From Gammaproteobacteria bacterium (GTDB taxonomy: Bacteria > Pseudomonadota > Gammaproteobacteria > Pseudomonadales > Cellvibrionaceae), in assembly GCA_004172865.1 (NCBI GenBank), contig SEBV01000006.1, forward strand, positions 124,001-188,000: a stretch of DNA of 64,000 bases, read 5' to 3'. The translations under genes and the position numbers were made by a program. This document shows, in pieces, positions 37,209 to 45,364 of the stretch (positions are counted from its first letter, which is position 1; the number at the start of each line of letters is the position of its first letter). The notes under the pieces were generated by a model. The model did not search any database and was not told where the DNA came from. It was given only the letters and a program-made list of their open reading frames with translations.

Positions 37209-37910
37209 ATGGGCGCTCAATGGAAAGCAAAAGGCCGCGAAGCAGCGGCCAGTGCAAAAGGCAAATTGTTTACCAAACTCACCAAAGAAATCATGATTGC
37301 CGCACGTAACGGTGCAGATCCAGATATGAATCCGCGTTTGCGTCTTGCCATAGTGCAAGCAAAAAAAGCATCAATGACGCGCGAAACACTTGAGCGCGCC
37401 ATCAAAAAAGGCTCAGGCCAATTAGACGGTGGAATAAGTTACGAAAAATTAACTTATGAAGGTTTCGCACCGCATCAAGTGCCCGTTATTGTTGAATGCT
37501 TAACAGATAATGTGAATCGCACAATTTCAAATATTCGCGGATTATTTCGCAAAGGCCAATTAGGTGCATCAGGATCTGTATCCTGGGATTTTGAACATGT
37601 AGGCATGATTGAAGCAACACCAGTAAATAAAGATGCCGATGCAGAAATGGCAGCCATCGAAGCCGGTGCCCAAGACTTTGAAATCGATGAAGATGGTAGC
37701 GCTATATTTATTACTGATATTACTGATTTGGATCTAGTGCAAAAAGCATTACCCGACCAAGGTTTCACCGTAGAATCCGCAAAAATTGGATATCGCGCAA
37801 AAAATCCTGTGAGCTTATCAGGAGAAGCATTAGAAGAAGTCGAAGCATTTTTAGCAGCGATTGATGATGATGACGATGTACATGAGGTTTATGTGGGATT
37901 GGCTGGGTAA
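37209..37910 (+). CDS. YebC/PmpR (TACO1) family protein
   Basis: The 233-residue protein belongs to the YebC/TACO1 family, known as DNA-binding regulators or, in recent work, as translation factors that ease ribosome stalling. It has the typical three-domain order. The start [19 protein letters not shown] (in part [12 protein letters not shown]) resembles the YeeN-type branch rather than the YebC next to ruvC. A highly acidic stretch (five Asp, IDDDDD) lies near the C-terminus. A strong terminator follows. It interrupts the link between dapD and dapE. Confidence 0.88.
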   Translation: MGAQWKAKGREAAASAKGKLFTKLTKEIMIAARNGADPDMNPRLRLAIVQAKKASMTRETLERAIKKGSGQLDGGISYEKLTYEGFAPHQVPVIVECLTDNVNRTISNIRGLFRKGQLGASGSVSWDFEHVGMIEATPVNKDADAEMAAIEAGAQDFEIDEDGSAIFITDITDLDLVQKALPDQGFTVESAKIGYRAKNPVSLSGEALEEVEAFLAAIDDDDDVHEVYVGLAG

Positions 37911-37920
37911 TACCAGCAAT

Positions 37921-37952
37921 AAAAAAAGCCGAGCTATTGCTCGGTTTTTTTT
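37921..37952 (+). terminator. Rho-independent terminator after yebC-family gene
   Basis: CCGAGC (37929-37934) pairs with GCTCGG (37939-37944) around TATT. An A-run lies before it and eight T after it. It starts 11 bases after the stop codon and may work in both directions. Confidence 0.92.
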
Positions 37953-38124
37953 GCTTGAAATACTAACGGCAATATTGTTTCTACTGAAGAATAGCCATCC
38001 AAATTTTGTCATTCTGGATGGAAACACACTCTTCTGATGTTTATTTAGCGAAAAATAACGAGTCGCTTCAACTTCAATGAAGCTGCTCACACTTATTTTT
38101 TGTTACTAACAGAAGGGAAATTTC

Positions 38125-39003
38125 ATGAACAGATTATCGCTAGCAAAAACGTTGATTCCGCTTAAAATAATATTTAGCATTCTTGCGCTTGTAAGCTTCG
38201 GCGTCGCTAACGCATCCTCAGACGACCATGACTTTCTAAAAAACTGCTTCGACGTAAAGGCTCCCGCCAGTTTTGTGGGTCTTGACCTCGTATTACAAAT
38301 CGAAAACGTGAAAACCACTTACCCCAACGGTGTTCCTATTAAAGGCGCGGTCGTCAAACGTTTTAAACGCGACGGAACTTTTACCGCACAAGGCACCGCG
38401 ACTATGTCGGGACAAGTACCAGCTGAACAGCAGGCTTTTTACGGCACCTATAAATATCAACGTACCAGCGTAAATACAGCGGTAGAAAAAGCTATTGATG
38501 TTTCGGTAAACAATACACCAACTACTACCAAATATACTTTTGAAACGGAGACCAGTGGAAAATGGGAAGAAAATTTTGGCAATGGCCAAATTAAATCGTC
38601 GGGAAGTTTTACATTAACGCCTTCTAATTTGCCGGTGTCTCAACACTTTGCCCCGAGCGGGAAAGCAGACACGAATGTTGCGCTCATCATAAAATCCACC
38701 GTATCTGATTTACCGCCAAACCTATATCCTACTGCTGGATTGGTGCTGCAAACTTATGCGCAAGACGGCACCTTGGTTTTCAAAGGTTTTGGGCCAGGCA
38801 CGGTTAATTCAACAGGCACTTATAAATACACAAAAATATCTGCCAATACCGCTGTGGAAGAAGTGACTCAGGTTAGCGAATTTTTTACTTTTCCCTATAC
38901 GATGGTGTACACCTTTGAAACCCCAACGTCTGGCAAATGGTTTCAAAATTTTGGCGATGGATTGATAAAGTTTTATGGCACCTTTGACATTTTCCCAAAT
39001 TAA
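38125..39003 (+). CDS. Secreted protein of unknown function with internal duplication
   Basis: I do not recognise the family. The 292 residues start with a signal peptide (about 1-30, ending ANA). Two copies of a domain of about 110 residues follow (about 45-165 and 175-292). Both copies contain GTYKY, then NTAVE, YTFET, TSGKW, NFG and G(S/T)F in the same order, so they arose by duplication. The repeated beta-rich pattern resembles small lipocalin- or META-like beta domains, but no assignment is made. A terminator follows. The next gene is a membrane-anchored AraC regulator on the same strand. Confidence 0.8.
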   Translation: MNRLSLAKTLIPLKIIFSILALVSFGVANASSDDHDFLKNCFDVKAPASFVGLDLVLQIENVKTTYPNGVPIKGAVVKRFKRDGTFTAQGTATMSGQVPAEQQAFYGTYKYQRTSVNTAVEKAIDVSVNNTPTTTKYTFETETSGKWEENFGNGQIKSSGSFTLTPSNLPVSQHFAPSGKADTNVALIIKSTVSDLPPNLYPTAGLVLQTYAQDGTLVFKGFGPGTVNSTGTYKYTKISANTAVEEVTQVSEFFTFPYTMVYTFETPTSGKWFQNFGDGLIKFYGTFDIFPN

Positions 39004-39016
39004 TTTTAAAAATTTA

Positions 39017-39049
39017 GCCATTGCCTAACGCAATGGCTTTCTTTTATTT
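39017..39049 (+). terminator. Rho-independent terminator after the duplicated secreted protein gene
   Basis: GCCATTGC (39017-39024) pairs with GCAATGGC (39030-39037) around CTAAC and is followed by TTTCTTTTATTT. It sits between the stop at 39003 and the start of the AraC-type gene at 39064. Confidence 0.85.
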
Positions 39050-39063
39050 ATATAAAAACACTT

Positions 39064-40152
39064 ATGACACAGACAAGCATTGAATTATTAAAAGTATGGT
39101 TCATCTTTTCATTCAGTTTAGGATGCTGGACATGCATTAATTTATTAGTGAGTCGCCGTGGAGATAAGCGTGTCAAATACACCATTCTCAGTTTAATTTT
39201 ATTGCTACTCGTGCCGCCCCTCAATGCCTATGTTAATTTAATTAGCCCTGAACCAATTCATTGGTTACTTATACTTAGCCAAAAATTAACCTGGGTATAT
39301 GGCCCAGTGATGGTTGTGCTAATACGCCACATTTTATTGCGACCTATCAGCCGTCTAAGCTATACACTGCAAGCCTTACCCCTTTTAATTTCCGTTACTC
39401 ATGACTCATTAAATCTGCAATGGATAAGCTCCCCTATATTGATATCACTTTTATTTATTCAAGTGTTTTGTTACCTCGCTTACGCAGCGTGGCTACTAAA
39501 ATCTGAACGAGCGCAATTGCTAAAATTGACAACGCAATTTAAAAATACGTCTTACTATTGGTTGATCTATTTAATCGCCAGCTTATTTTTAGTTATGTTA
39601 ATTGATGTTTCTGTGCTTACCAGCATGCTCATGAGTTACATACCTTCATTTGTTGCACTCGCCGCTATCGCCAGTTTTATAGCAATTTTTATCAATAGCA
39701 TAGCGTTGTTTTCCATTTATCAGCCCAATGTCTTTTTTCATGAAGTCGGCGAACCAAACGAAAATCCGATGACAGAAAAACAACATTTGCGAAGCATTGA
39801 ATTGAGTCCTGAAGCGGCCAAACAATTAGACGAACAATTAGCTGAATTAGTAAAAAACCATAAACCACATTTAGATGAAGATATTTCATTACCAAAACTT
39901 GCTTCACTGTTAGGCGTTACCAGCCATCAGCTTTCAGAACTGTTAAATATTCACAAATCCACTAGCTTTTACGATTTTCTAAACGATCTGCGCTATCAAG
40001 AATCATTACATTTTTTAACTGCCAATGAAGGCGAATTAACAATTTCGGATATCGCTTATCGCTCCGGCTTTAACAATCGCAATAGTTTTTATAAAGTCTT
40101 TAAGGAAAAAACTGGACTCACGCCCAGCCAATATAAAAAATCCGTCGGTTAA
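39064..40152 (+). CDS. AraC-family regulator with N-terminal membrane domain
   Basis: The 362-residue protein has about seven hydrophobic segments in residues 1-225 and an AraC-type double helix-turn-helix at about 265-360. The second HTH shows [33 protein letters not shown] (in part [18 protein letters not shown]), the family signature. Such membrane-bound AraC proteins are thought to sense an envelope signal and bind DNA while anchored. Targets are unknown; the secreted duplicated protein upstream is a candidate by proximity. ATG at 39064 is the only start that keeps the first membrane segment. Confidence 0.88.
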   Translation: MTQTSIELLKVWFIFSFSLGCWTCINLLVSRRGDKRVKYTILSLILLLLVPPLNAYVNLISPEPIHWLLILSQKLTWVYGPVMVVLIRHILLRPISRLSYTLQALPLLISVTHDSLNLQWISSPILISLLFIQVFCYLAYAAWLLKSERAQLLKLTTQFKNTSYYWLIYLIASLFLVMLIDVSVLTSMLMSYIPSFVALAAIASFIAIFINSIALFSIYQPNVFFHEVGEPNENPMTEKQHLRSIELSPEAAKQLDEQLAELVKNHKPHLDEDISLPKLASLLGVTSHQLSELLNIHKSTSFYDFLNDLRYQESLHFLTANEGELTISDIAYRSGFNNRNSFYKVFKEKTGLTPSQYKKSVG

Positions 40153-40235
40153 CTTCTGCAAACACCTCAAGCGGCTGGAGCCACAAGTCACAAACCTGTA
40201 GAATCGCGGCATATTTACTATCGCCGGAATTCCAC

Positions 40236-41369
40236 ATGAGCATCACACCCACACTGCAACTTGCCATAGATTTAATTCGCTGCCGTTCAGTTACACCTGA
40301 AGATGATGGTTGCCAGGAAATGATGATAAAACGCCTTGAAGCCATTGGTTTTAAAACCGAGCGTTTACGTTTTGGGGAGGTCGATAATTTTTGGGCAGTG
40401 CGAGGAAATGAAGGCCCCATTTTGGCGTTCGCCGGTCATACCGATGTTGTACCCACCGGCCCGGAAACCAATTGGAATAATCCTCCCTTTGAGCCTCAAA
40501 TAATTGATGGCATGCTGCACGGTCGCGGTGCAGCTGACATGAAAGGTTCACTTGCATCTATGATTATTGCTTGTGAAAATTTTGTAGCAAAAAATCCTAA
40601 TCACAAAGGTCGCATTGCATTTTTGATTACCAGCGATGAAGAAGGTCCATCCGTTAACGGCACTGTAAAAGTTGTCGAGTGGCTGGAAGCGCGCAATACC
40701 AAAATGACCTGGTGCATTGTGGGCGAACCATCCAGCACCAATGTTGTTGGCGATGTTATTAAAAATGGTCGCCGCGGTTCGCTCGGTGCAATTTTAAAAG
40801 TGAAAGGTATTCAAGGCCATGTTGCTTACCCACACTTAGCTGATAATCCCATTCACAAGTTTTCTCCAGCGCTTGCAGAATTAACGGCCGAACATTGGGA
40901 TAATGGCAATGAATTTTTCCCCGCAACGAGTTTTCAAGTTTCAAATATAAATGGCGGCACCGGTGCTACTAATGTGATCCCCGGTGAACTCGAAGTCGTA
41001 TTTAATTTTCGCTTCTCTACCGAATTAACAGATCAAGTTTTACGTGAACGCACCGAAGCAATTCTCAATAAACACAATGTAAATTATGATCTGCAATGGA
41101 TTTTGAGCGGGCAAGCATTTTTAACACCGCGCGGTGATTTGGTAAATGCGGTTGTTGATGCGATTAAATCTGAAGTTGGTTTGAATGCAGAACTTTCAAC
41201 ATCTGGTGGCACATCTGATGGTCGCTTTATAGCGCCAACGGGTGCACAGGTTGTTGAACTCGGGCCGATTAATGCGACCATCCATAAAGTAAATGAATGC
41301 ATTAGTGCGGACGATTTAAATAAGCTGACTGGCATTTATGAAAAAACGCTGGAAAATTTATTAGCGTAA
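40236..41369 (+). CDS. dapE: Succinyl-diaminopimelate desuccinylase
   Basis: DapE hydrolyses N-succinyl-LL-DAP to succinate and LL-DAP; it is a di-zinc M20 metallopeptidase-like enzyme. The 377 residues have the zinc motif [34 protein letters not shown] with the catalytic Glu, and the C-terminal [21 protein letters not shown]. The length is typical. It completes the dapC-dapD-dapE set but is separated from dapD by the YebC-family gene, a secreted protein and a regulator. Confidence 0.96.
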   Translation: MSITPTLQLAIDLIRCRSVTPEDDGCQEMMIKRLEAIGFKTERLRFGEVDNFWAVRGNEGPILAFAGHTDVVPTGPETNWNNPPFEPQIIDGMLHGRGAADMKGSLASMIIACENFVAKNPNHKGRIAFLITSDEEGPSVNGTVKVVEWLEARNTKMTWCIVGEPSSTNVVGDVIKNGRRGSLGAILKVKGIQGHVAYPHLADNPIHKFSPALAELTAEHWDNGNEFFPATSFQVSNINGGTGATNVIPGELEVVFNFRFSTELTDQVLRERTEAILNKHNVNYDLQWILSGQAFLTPRGDLVNAVVDAIKSEVGLNAELSTSGGTSDGRFIAPTGAQVVELGPINATIHKVNECISADDLNKLTGIYEKTLENLLA

Positions 41370-41498
41370 TGAAAAAATCATGTTTTGTTCAGCTCTTCGC
41401 GGCCATGAAAACTATCGCCTTGGCTTCATAATTTTTATTATTGTAATCACGTAGTCTATTTATATTTTTTCAACTCACTTAAATCACGGAGTAGACAA

Positions 41499-42563
41499 AT
41501 GAAAAATTTAGTGTGGTGCAAACATCTCTTGTTGTGTGCAGCAGCGAGTTTTTTAACGTTGGCGACGCCAACTTTTGCCGAAGAAGGTAACGATCATCCC
41601 ATGGTGAATCGCTATCCTGGCACTAAAATTAGCCACTACGACTTTAAAGAATTCGAAGAAGCCCAATTGCTGCTCAGCAAACCTTATGAATCTAACGGCA
41701 AATGGGTGGCAGATAAAGTGCTTCCGCTAGAGGGGCAAGTTACCTATATCCATTACAGCAAACCCGATACTGTATCCGCCTTACAAGTATTTCGAAATTA
41801 CCAAACGTCCCTAACTAAAAGCGGATTCACTGAACTCTTTGCTTGTAATCGCCCTTGCACTGACGCCAACATTGGCGCCTTTAAAGATTTGCTGAAGGCG
41901 CGCGGCTTGTACCTTAACTATGCAACTGACAACCAATACTTAGCCGCACAAAAAGGCAATGTGTATGTATCTATGTTTGTGAATGATGGCGGCGTGTGGC
42001 AATTCGTAATAGAACAAGGCCAAATGGATACTGGGAAAATTAAAGTAAATGGTAACAGCCCTATTGCCAATGCACTTAGCCAATCAGGCCGCGTAGATGT
42101 TTATGGGTTAACATTTAATACAGGTAAATCGAGTTTAAAATCAACTTCAAAAACAACACTGACCGAGTTGTCTCAAATTTTAAATGACAATCCGCAATTG
42201 AATTTGGATGTTATTGGCCATACCGACAATGTAGGCAGCGCAGAATCAAATTTAAAATTGTCGCAAGAAAGAAGTGAAGCTGTTATTGCGGCGCTTTCGA
42301 GTGAATATGGCATTAACCCAACTCGTTTAAATCCAATCGGAAAAGGACAAAGTCAACCTATTGGCAGCAATGACACAGAAAAAGGCAAAGCAACAAATCG
42401 TCGTGTTGAATTTGTAGTGCAAGCAAATAGTACAGCGCAAGCTTCAACAGGCAACGCACAAGATTCAGCTTCTACTGAAGAAAAACCGAAAGAAAAAGAG
42501 AAAAAAAAGGTAGATGTGGATAAAGCGCTGGATACTGCCAAAAAATTGCGTTCATTATTTTAA
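41499..42563 (+). CDS. OmpA-family outer-membrane protein with DUF4892-like N-terminal domain
   Basis: The 354-residue exported protein has a signal peptide (1-27, ending TFA), an N-terminal domain (about 33-180) that resembles DUF4892, and a C-terminal OmpA peptidoglycan-binding domain (about 200-310). The OmpA part shows DVIGHTDNVGSAESNLKLSQERS and NRRVEFVV. A charged tail (about 325-345, rich in Lys and Glu) follows, ending KKLRSLF. It probably anchors the envelope to peptidoglycan from the outer membrane or periplasm. It is monocistronic, with its own terminator. Confidence 0.86.
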   Translation: MKNLVWCKHLLLCAAASFLTLATPTFAEEGNDHPMVNRYPGTKISHYDFKEFEEAQLLLSKPYESNGKWVADKVLPLEGQVTYIHYSKPDTVSALQVFRNYQTSLTKSGFTELFACNRPCTDANIGAFKDLLKARGLYLNYATDNQYLAAQKGNVYVSMFVNDGGVWQFVIEQGQMDTGKIKVNGNSPIANALSQSGRVDVYGLTFNTGKSSLKSTSKTTLTELSQILNDNPQLNLDVIGHTDNVGSAESNLKLSQERSEAVIAALSSEYGINPTRLNPIGKGQSQPIGSNDTEKGKATNRRVEFVVQANSTAQASTGNAQDSASTEEKPKEKEKKKVDVDKALDTAKKLRSLF

Positions 42564-42570
42564 TAAATAC

Positions 42571-42600
42571 AGGGCTTAGCGATCAACTAAGCCCTTTTTT
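42571..42600 (+). terminator. Rho-independent terminator after OmpA-family gene
   Basis: AGGGCTTAG (42571-42579) pairs with CTAAGCCCT (42587-42595) around CGATCAA and is followed by a T-run. It separates the OmpA-family gene from the convergent MFS gene. Confidence 0.92.
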
Positions 42601-42608
42601 AACAAGCT

Positions 42609-43808
42609 TCAACTAACTGCTTTAACTTTTGCTGCGGTAAAAATTGCAACCAAGCTTACAACGCAAGCTATATATCCCACCCAATCGTAATGCAAAATTT
42701 CACCGCTTGGCGCTTTCACCATAATCGCACCTGCAACTAAAGCTGCCGTACCAGAGCCAAAATTTTGAACTGCAGAGCTGAATGCCATCACTCGTCCACG
42801 ATAACGCGGCTCGCAAGATGCAGTTATTAGTGCAGACACCGGAATAAAACGACCACTTACAAAAACAAAAAATAGTGTCGATATCACAAGCTGAAAAACA
42901 AAAGCGGTGTGTAGGGTTTGTGTTATTAAAATAATGGGGATAAAACTTAACACGGACATTATCGCCAATACTTTCCAATGCTTGTGTTTGTCAGTCATGC
43001 GACCAATGACCGGGCGAGTGAACAAAGTAGCAATTCCACCGCACAAATAAATGTAAGGTAAATCGTGATCGGTCAAACCGGCATTTGACACCATTGTGGG
43101 AGCAATATAAGGAATTACCATAAAGCCAGCGAACATGACTAAACAGGAAGTTGCAAAGGCCCACCAGTGATTTGAAATGCTAAATAATTCCGCATAACTT
43201 CTGAAAAAATTTACCCTCGGCTGATTCAAATGACCACGCACACTTGGCACAACTTTATAAGCAACAATTAATACCGCAACACCTGAGTAAGCCAGAAAGC
43301 TAAATGGTGTTTGCCATGTGAAGTGAGTGGAAATAAATAAACCGAGAGGAACGCCTGCAATAGCCGCCAATGAAAAAGCGAGCATTACAATTCCCATGGC
43401 CTTACCGCGTTTGTTTGGTGGAAAAACATCGCCCACTATTGCAAGCACGATTGAGCTTAAAACACCGCCAAAAAATCCCGCAATAATTCGCGCAACTAAA
43501 AGTAATTCAAAGGTATTAGCATAAGCGCATGCAAGCGTTGCAACGAGCAAGCCCACAAAAGCAAACAGCAAAGCATTGCGACGATCGAAACGATCTCCTA
43601 ACGACGATGCGAGCAAAGAAGAAACGCCCGCAGCAATTGAATAAGACGACACAAGCAAACCAAAATGCGTAGGCTGGATTTGAAACACTGCCATCAACTG
43701 CGATGACAGCGGCATAATAATCATGAAGTCTACAATCATAATGAATTGCAGCGCCATAAGCGTAAACAACATGATGCGCTCACGCGCAGGAGAAAGCTCA
43801 AGGGACAT
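42609..43808 (-). CDS. MFS transporter (drug/arabinose efflux type)
   Basis: The 399-residue protein has about twelve membrane segments. The motif between helices 2 and 3, SLGDRFDRRNALLFAF, is the MFS loop signature, and VLAIVGDVFPPNKRGKAMGIV is a second. It is of the DHA1-type proton-driven exporter group; the substrate is unknown. It is convergent with the OmpA-family gene and divergent from the small ORF at 43956. The stop lies close to the shared terminator. Confidence 0.88.
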   Translation of the reverse strand: MSLELSPARERIMLFTLMALQFIMIVDFMIIMPLSSQLMAVFQIQPTHFGLLVSSYSIAAGVSSLLASSLGDRFDRRNALLFAFVGLLVATLACAYANTFELLLVARIIAGFFGGVLSSIVLAIVGDVFPPNKRGKAMGIVMLAFSLAAIAGVPLGLFISTHFTWQTPFSFLAYSGVAVLIVAYKVVPSVRGHLNQPRVNFFRSYAELFSISNHWWAFATSCLVMFAGFMVIPYIAPTMVSNAGLTDHDLPYIYLCGGIATLFTRPVIGRMTDKHKHWKVLAIMSVLSFIPIILITQTLHTAFVFQLVISTLFFVFVSGRFIPVSALITASCEPRYRGRVMAFSSAVQNFGSGTAALVAGAIMVKAPSGEILHYDWVGYIACVVSLVAIFTAAKVKAVS

Positions 43809-43906
43809 AAATTTCTCAACGGAAGGGATTTATTAGAAAGAGTCAGAGGGCAGTTTATAGAAAATACATATCCAATTGCCAATGACGGATGTAATAAGGT
43901 TTAATA

Positions 43907-43930
43907 CTTTTACCTCAAATGAGGTGAAAG
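43907..43930. promoter_or_regulatory. Inverted repeat upstream of the small ORF
   Basis: CTTTTACCTCA (43907-43917) and TGAGGTGAAAG (43920-43930) form an 11-base inverted repeat with a 2-base centre and one G-T mismatch. It lies between the divergent MFS gene and the small ORF, 16 bases before that ORF's GGAGG. It could be an operator for either gene or a 5' hairpin of the small message. Confidence 0.5.
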
Positions 43931-43955
43931 GTGTATTTATTTAAACGGAGGCTAT

Positions 43956-44129
43956 ATGCCCAAGAAACAGGAAAGACGTAACGGACATGCATTCCACCCG
44001 ATTATGAGTAAAGGTGGCGTGCATGAAAAAACTGAAAAAGCAAAACGAAAAGCGGCCAGGCAAGACCTGAAACGCAAAATTCAAGAGCTGCCTGGCAGCT
44101 CTTTTTATTTGGCCAAACTAGTAGCCTGA
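43956..44129 (+). CDS. Small basic protein, 57 codons, with terminator inside the coding region
   Basis: This short ORF begins MPKKQERRNGHAFHPIMSK and has a strong GGAGG 5 bases before the ATG. The first 43 residues are very basic (Lys/Arg/His-rich, with a GGVHEKTEKAKRKAARQ stretch). The last ten (about 48-57) are hydrophobic, ending Lys-Leu-Val-Ala. A perfect terminator hairpin spans codons 43-49, with the T-run at codons 49-52, so most transcripts should end before the TGA and lack a stop codon. That is the arrangement of ArfA ribosome-rescue genes, but the protein lacks the ArfA KKGKGS motif. Function is not known; a tmRNA-controlled role is inference. Confidence 0.72.
   Translation: MPKKQERRNGHAFHPIMSKGGVHEKTEKAKRKAARQDLKRKIQELPGSSFYLAKLVA
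44083..44110 (+). terminator. Rho-independent terminator inside the small ORF
   Basis: AGAGCTGC (44084-44091) pairs perfectly with GCAGCTCT (44095-44102) around CTG, with one more A-T pair possible at the base. TTTTTATTT follows (44102-44110). The stop codon of the ORF is at 44127-44129, downstream of the predicted end of the RNA. On the minus strand the T-run is weaker, so it may only partly serve the convergent gene. Confidence 0.85.
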
Positions 44130-44132
44130 AAA

Positions 44133-45218
44133 TTATCCCATCGTTTTTTGTTGCAGCTTTTTTTGTATCTTTTGTTGCAGATAAGGAATAATTTTTTGAT
44201 GATGCAAAATCCAACCACCAATAAGACCTATCATACTACCCAAGGCAATATCACCCAAACGGGTAACAACCAGCGATTCATGCAACACTCGCGACGCGGA
44301 ACCTTCTGCCAATAATAATGTAAGCGGCGTGATAAAAATGACCGCTAAACCGTAATGATGAACCACCAATATTTCTACAACAAAAAATAAAATAATAATT
44401 GCCAACGCAAATGTCCAGCCATGTAAGGATTGCGAAAAAATACACCACGCCAATCCCATACCTAAAACTGTACCTGCTATACGGTGAACCTGACGCTGCC
44501 AAACCAAGGTAAATGTTGCGCCCTGCATAATTGCAGCGCAGGAAATGGGCACCCAATAAGGTTTATTTAAACCAATCGTTTCCGCAATTAAATAGGAACC
44601 ACCGACAAATAAACCAAACACAATCGATTGCAATACAATTCGAAGTGTATTTTTTTCTACGGGCGCTATGGGATTAGGTGCAGGCAGCGTAACGAATAAG
44701 CTATAAAAAAATGCGAGCAAGCAAGATAACATGCAACCCAGGGCAACCAAACCAACCCGCATTGGAATGAGCTCTACCGCAAATGGAAGTGTGCAGCCGA
44801 GTGCTGCGAGAAAAATAAAAAAGAAATTGCCGGGCGCAGGCATTGAATAATAGCGACAAATAAAATCCACCAAGATCGCTGTAAATAGCAAAGCAATTGC
44901 AGACGTATAAATACTAAAACCCGCGCCCAAACCCAAGGTAAAACACGCAACAATTCCAAACGAACAAACAGCAAGCGTCACCATGCGGTGCGGAATACTG
45001 GTGCGCGGAATATAAAGAATCACCATTGACCCAACGCACGCGAGAATCGCATTGGCCATCTGCTCGAAATAAACACCCAGCAACGCAGGAATCGCCATGC
45101 CGATGGTTGCTACTAAAGCCACATGCCAAGGGCGACTAGGTTTGTTCAACACGAATAACGATTTTATATTTTGCTTACGTTGCTGCACCCAGGTTGATTG
45201 CGATTCGGGATTATCCAT
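44133..45218 (-). CDS. FUSC-family (fusaric acid resistance-like) membrane protein
   Basis: The 361-residue protein has about ten membrane segments arranged as two similar halves, as in the FUSC/aromatic-acid exporter family (AaeB, YccS-like). The second half contains KPYWVPISCAAIMQGATF and RIAGTVLGMGLAW, which match the FUSC_2 signature. The substrate is unknown; family members export aromatic acids or act in envelope stress. It converges on the small ORF, whose stop is 3 bases away. Confidence 0.84.
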   Translation of the reverse strand: MDNPESQSTWVQQRKQNIKSLFVLNKPSRPWHVALVATIGMAIPALLGVYFEQMANAILACVGSMVILYIPRTSIPHRMVTLAVCSFGIVACFTLGLGAGFSIYTSAIALLFTAILVDFICRYYSMPAPGNFFFIFLAALGCTLPFAVELIPMRVGLVALGCMLSCLLAFFYSLFVTLPAPNPIAPVEKNTLRIVLQSIVFGLFVGGSYLIAETIGLNKPYWVPISCAAIMQGATFTLVWQRQVHRIAGTVLGMGLAWCIFSQSLHGWTFALAIIILFFVVEILVVHHYGLAVIFITPLTLLLAEGSASRVLHESLVVTRLGDIALGSMIGLIGGWILHHQKIIPYLQQKIQKKLQQKTMG

Positions 45219-45310
45219 AACGTCTGACGCTCTTTGGGATCGATAACTGCATTATTCACATGGAAGCAAGGCTTGTCACGCTCATATAATTTTGTAACTT
45301 GTTTGATAAT

Positions 45311-45348
45311 AAAAAAGGCGAATCATCTTTCAATGATTCGCCTTTTTT
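45311..45348 (-). terminator. Bidirectional terminator after the GH2 gene
   Basis: AAGGCGAATCAT (45315-45326) pairs with ATGATTCGCCTT (45333-45344) around a 6-base loop, with six A before and six T after. It lies 17 bases after the GH2 stop. Confidence 0.93.
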
Positions 45349-45364
45349 GCTTTAAACGCAGAAC

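Noticed and set aside
43907-43940. SoxR-like box and MerR-type promoter upstream of the small ORF
   Set aside because: CCTCA and TGAGG half-sites are present with a 19-base spacer pattern, but the centre is 6 bases shorter than in real SoxR sites, so the match is probably chance.
43956-44110. Assigning the small ORF directly to ArfA
   Set aside because: Gene layout matches, but the protein lacks the KKGKGS core and other ArfA residues, so only the analogy is kept.
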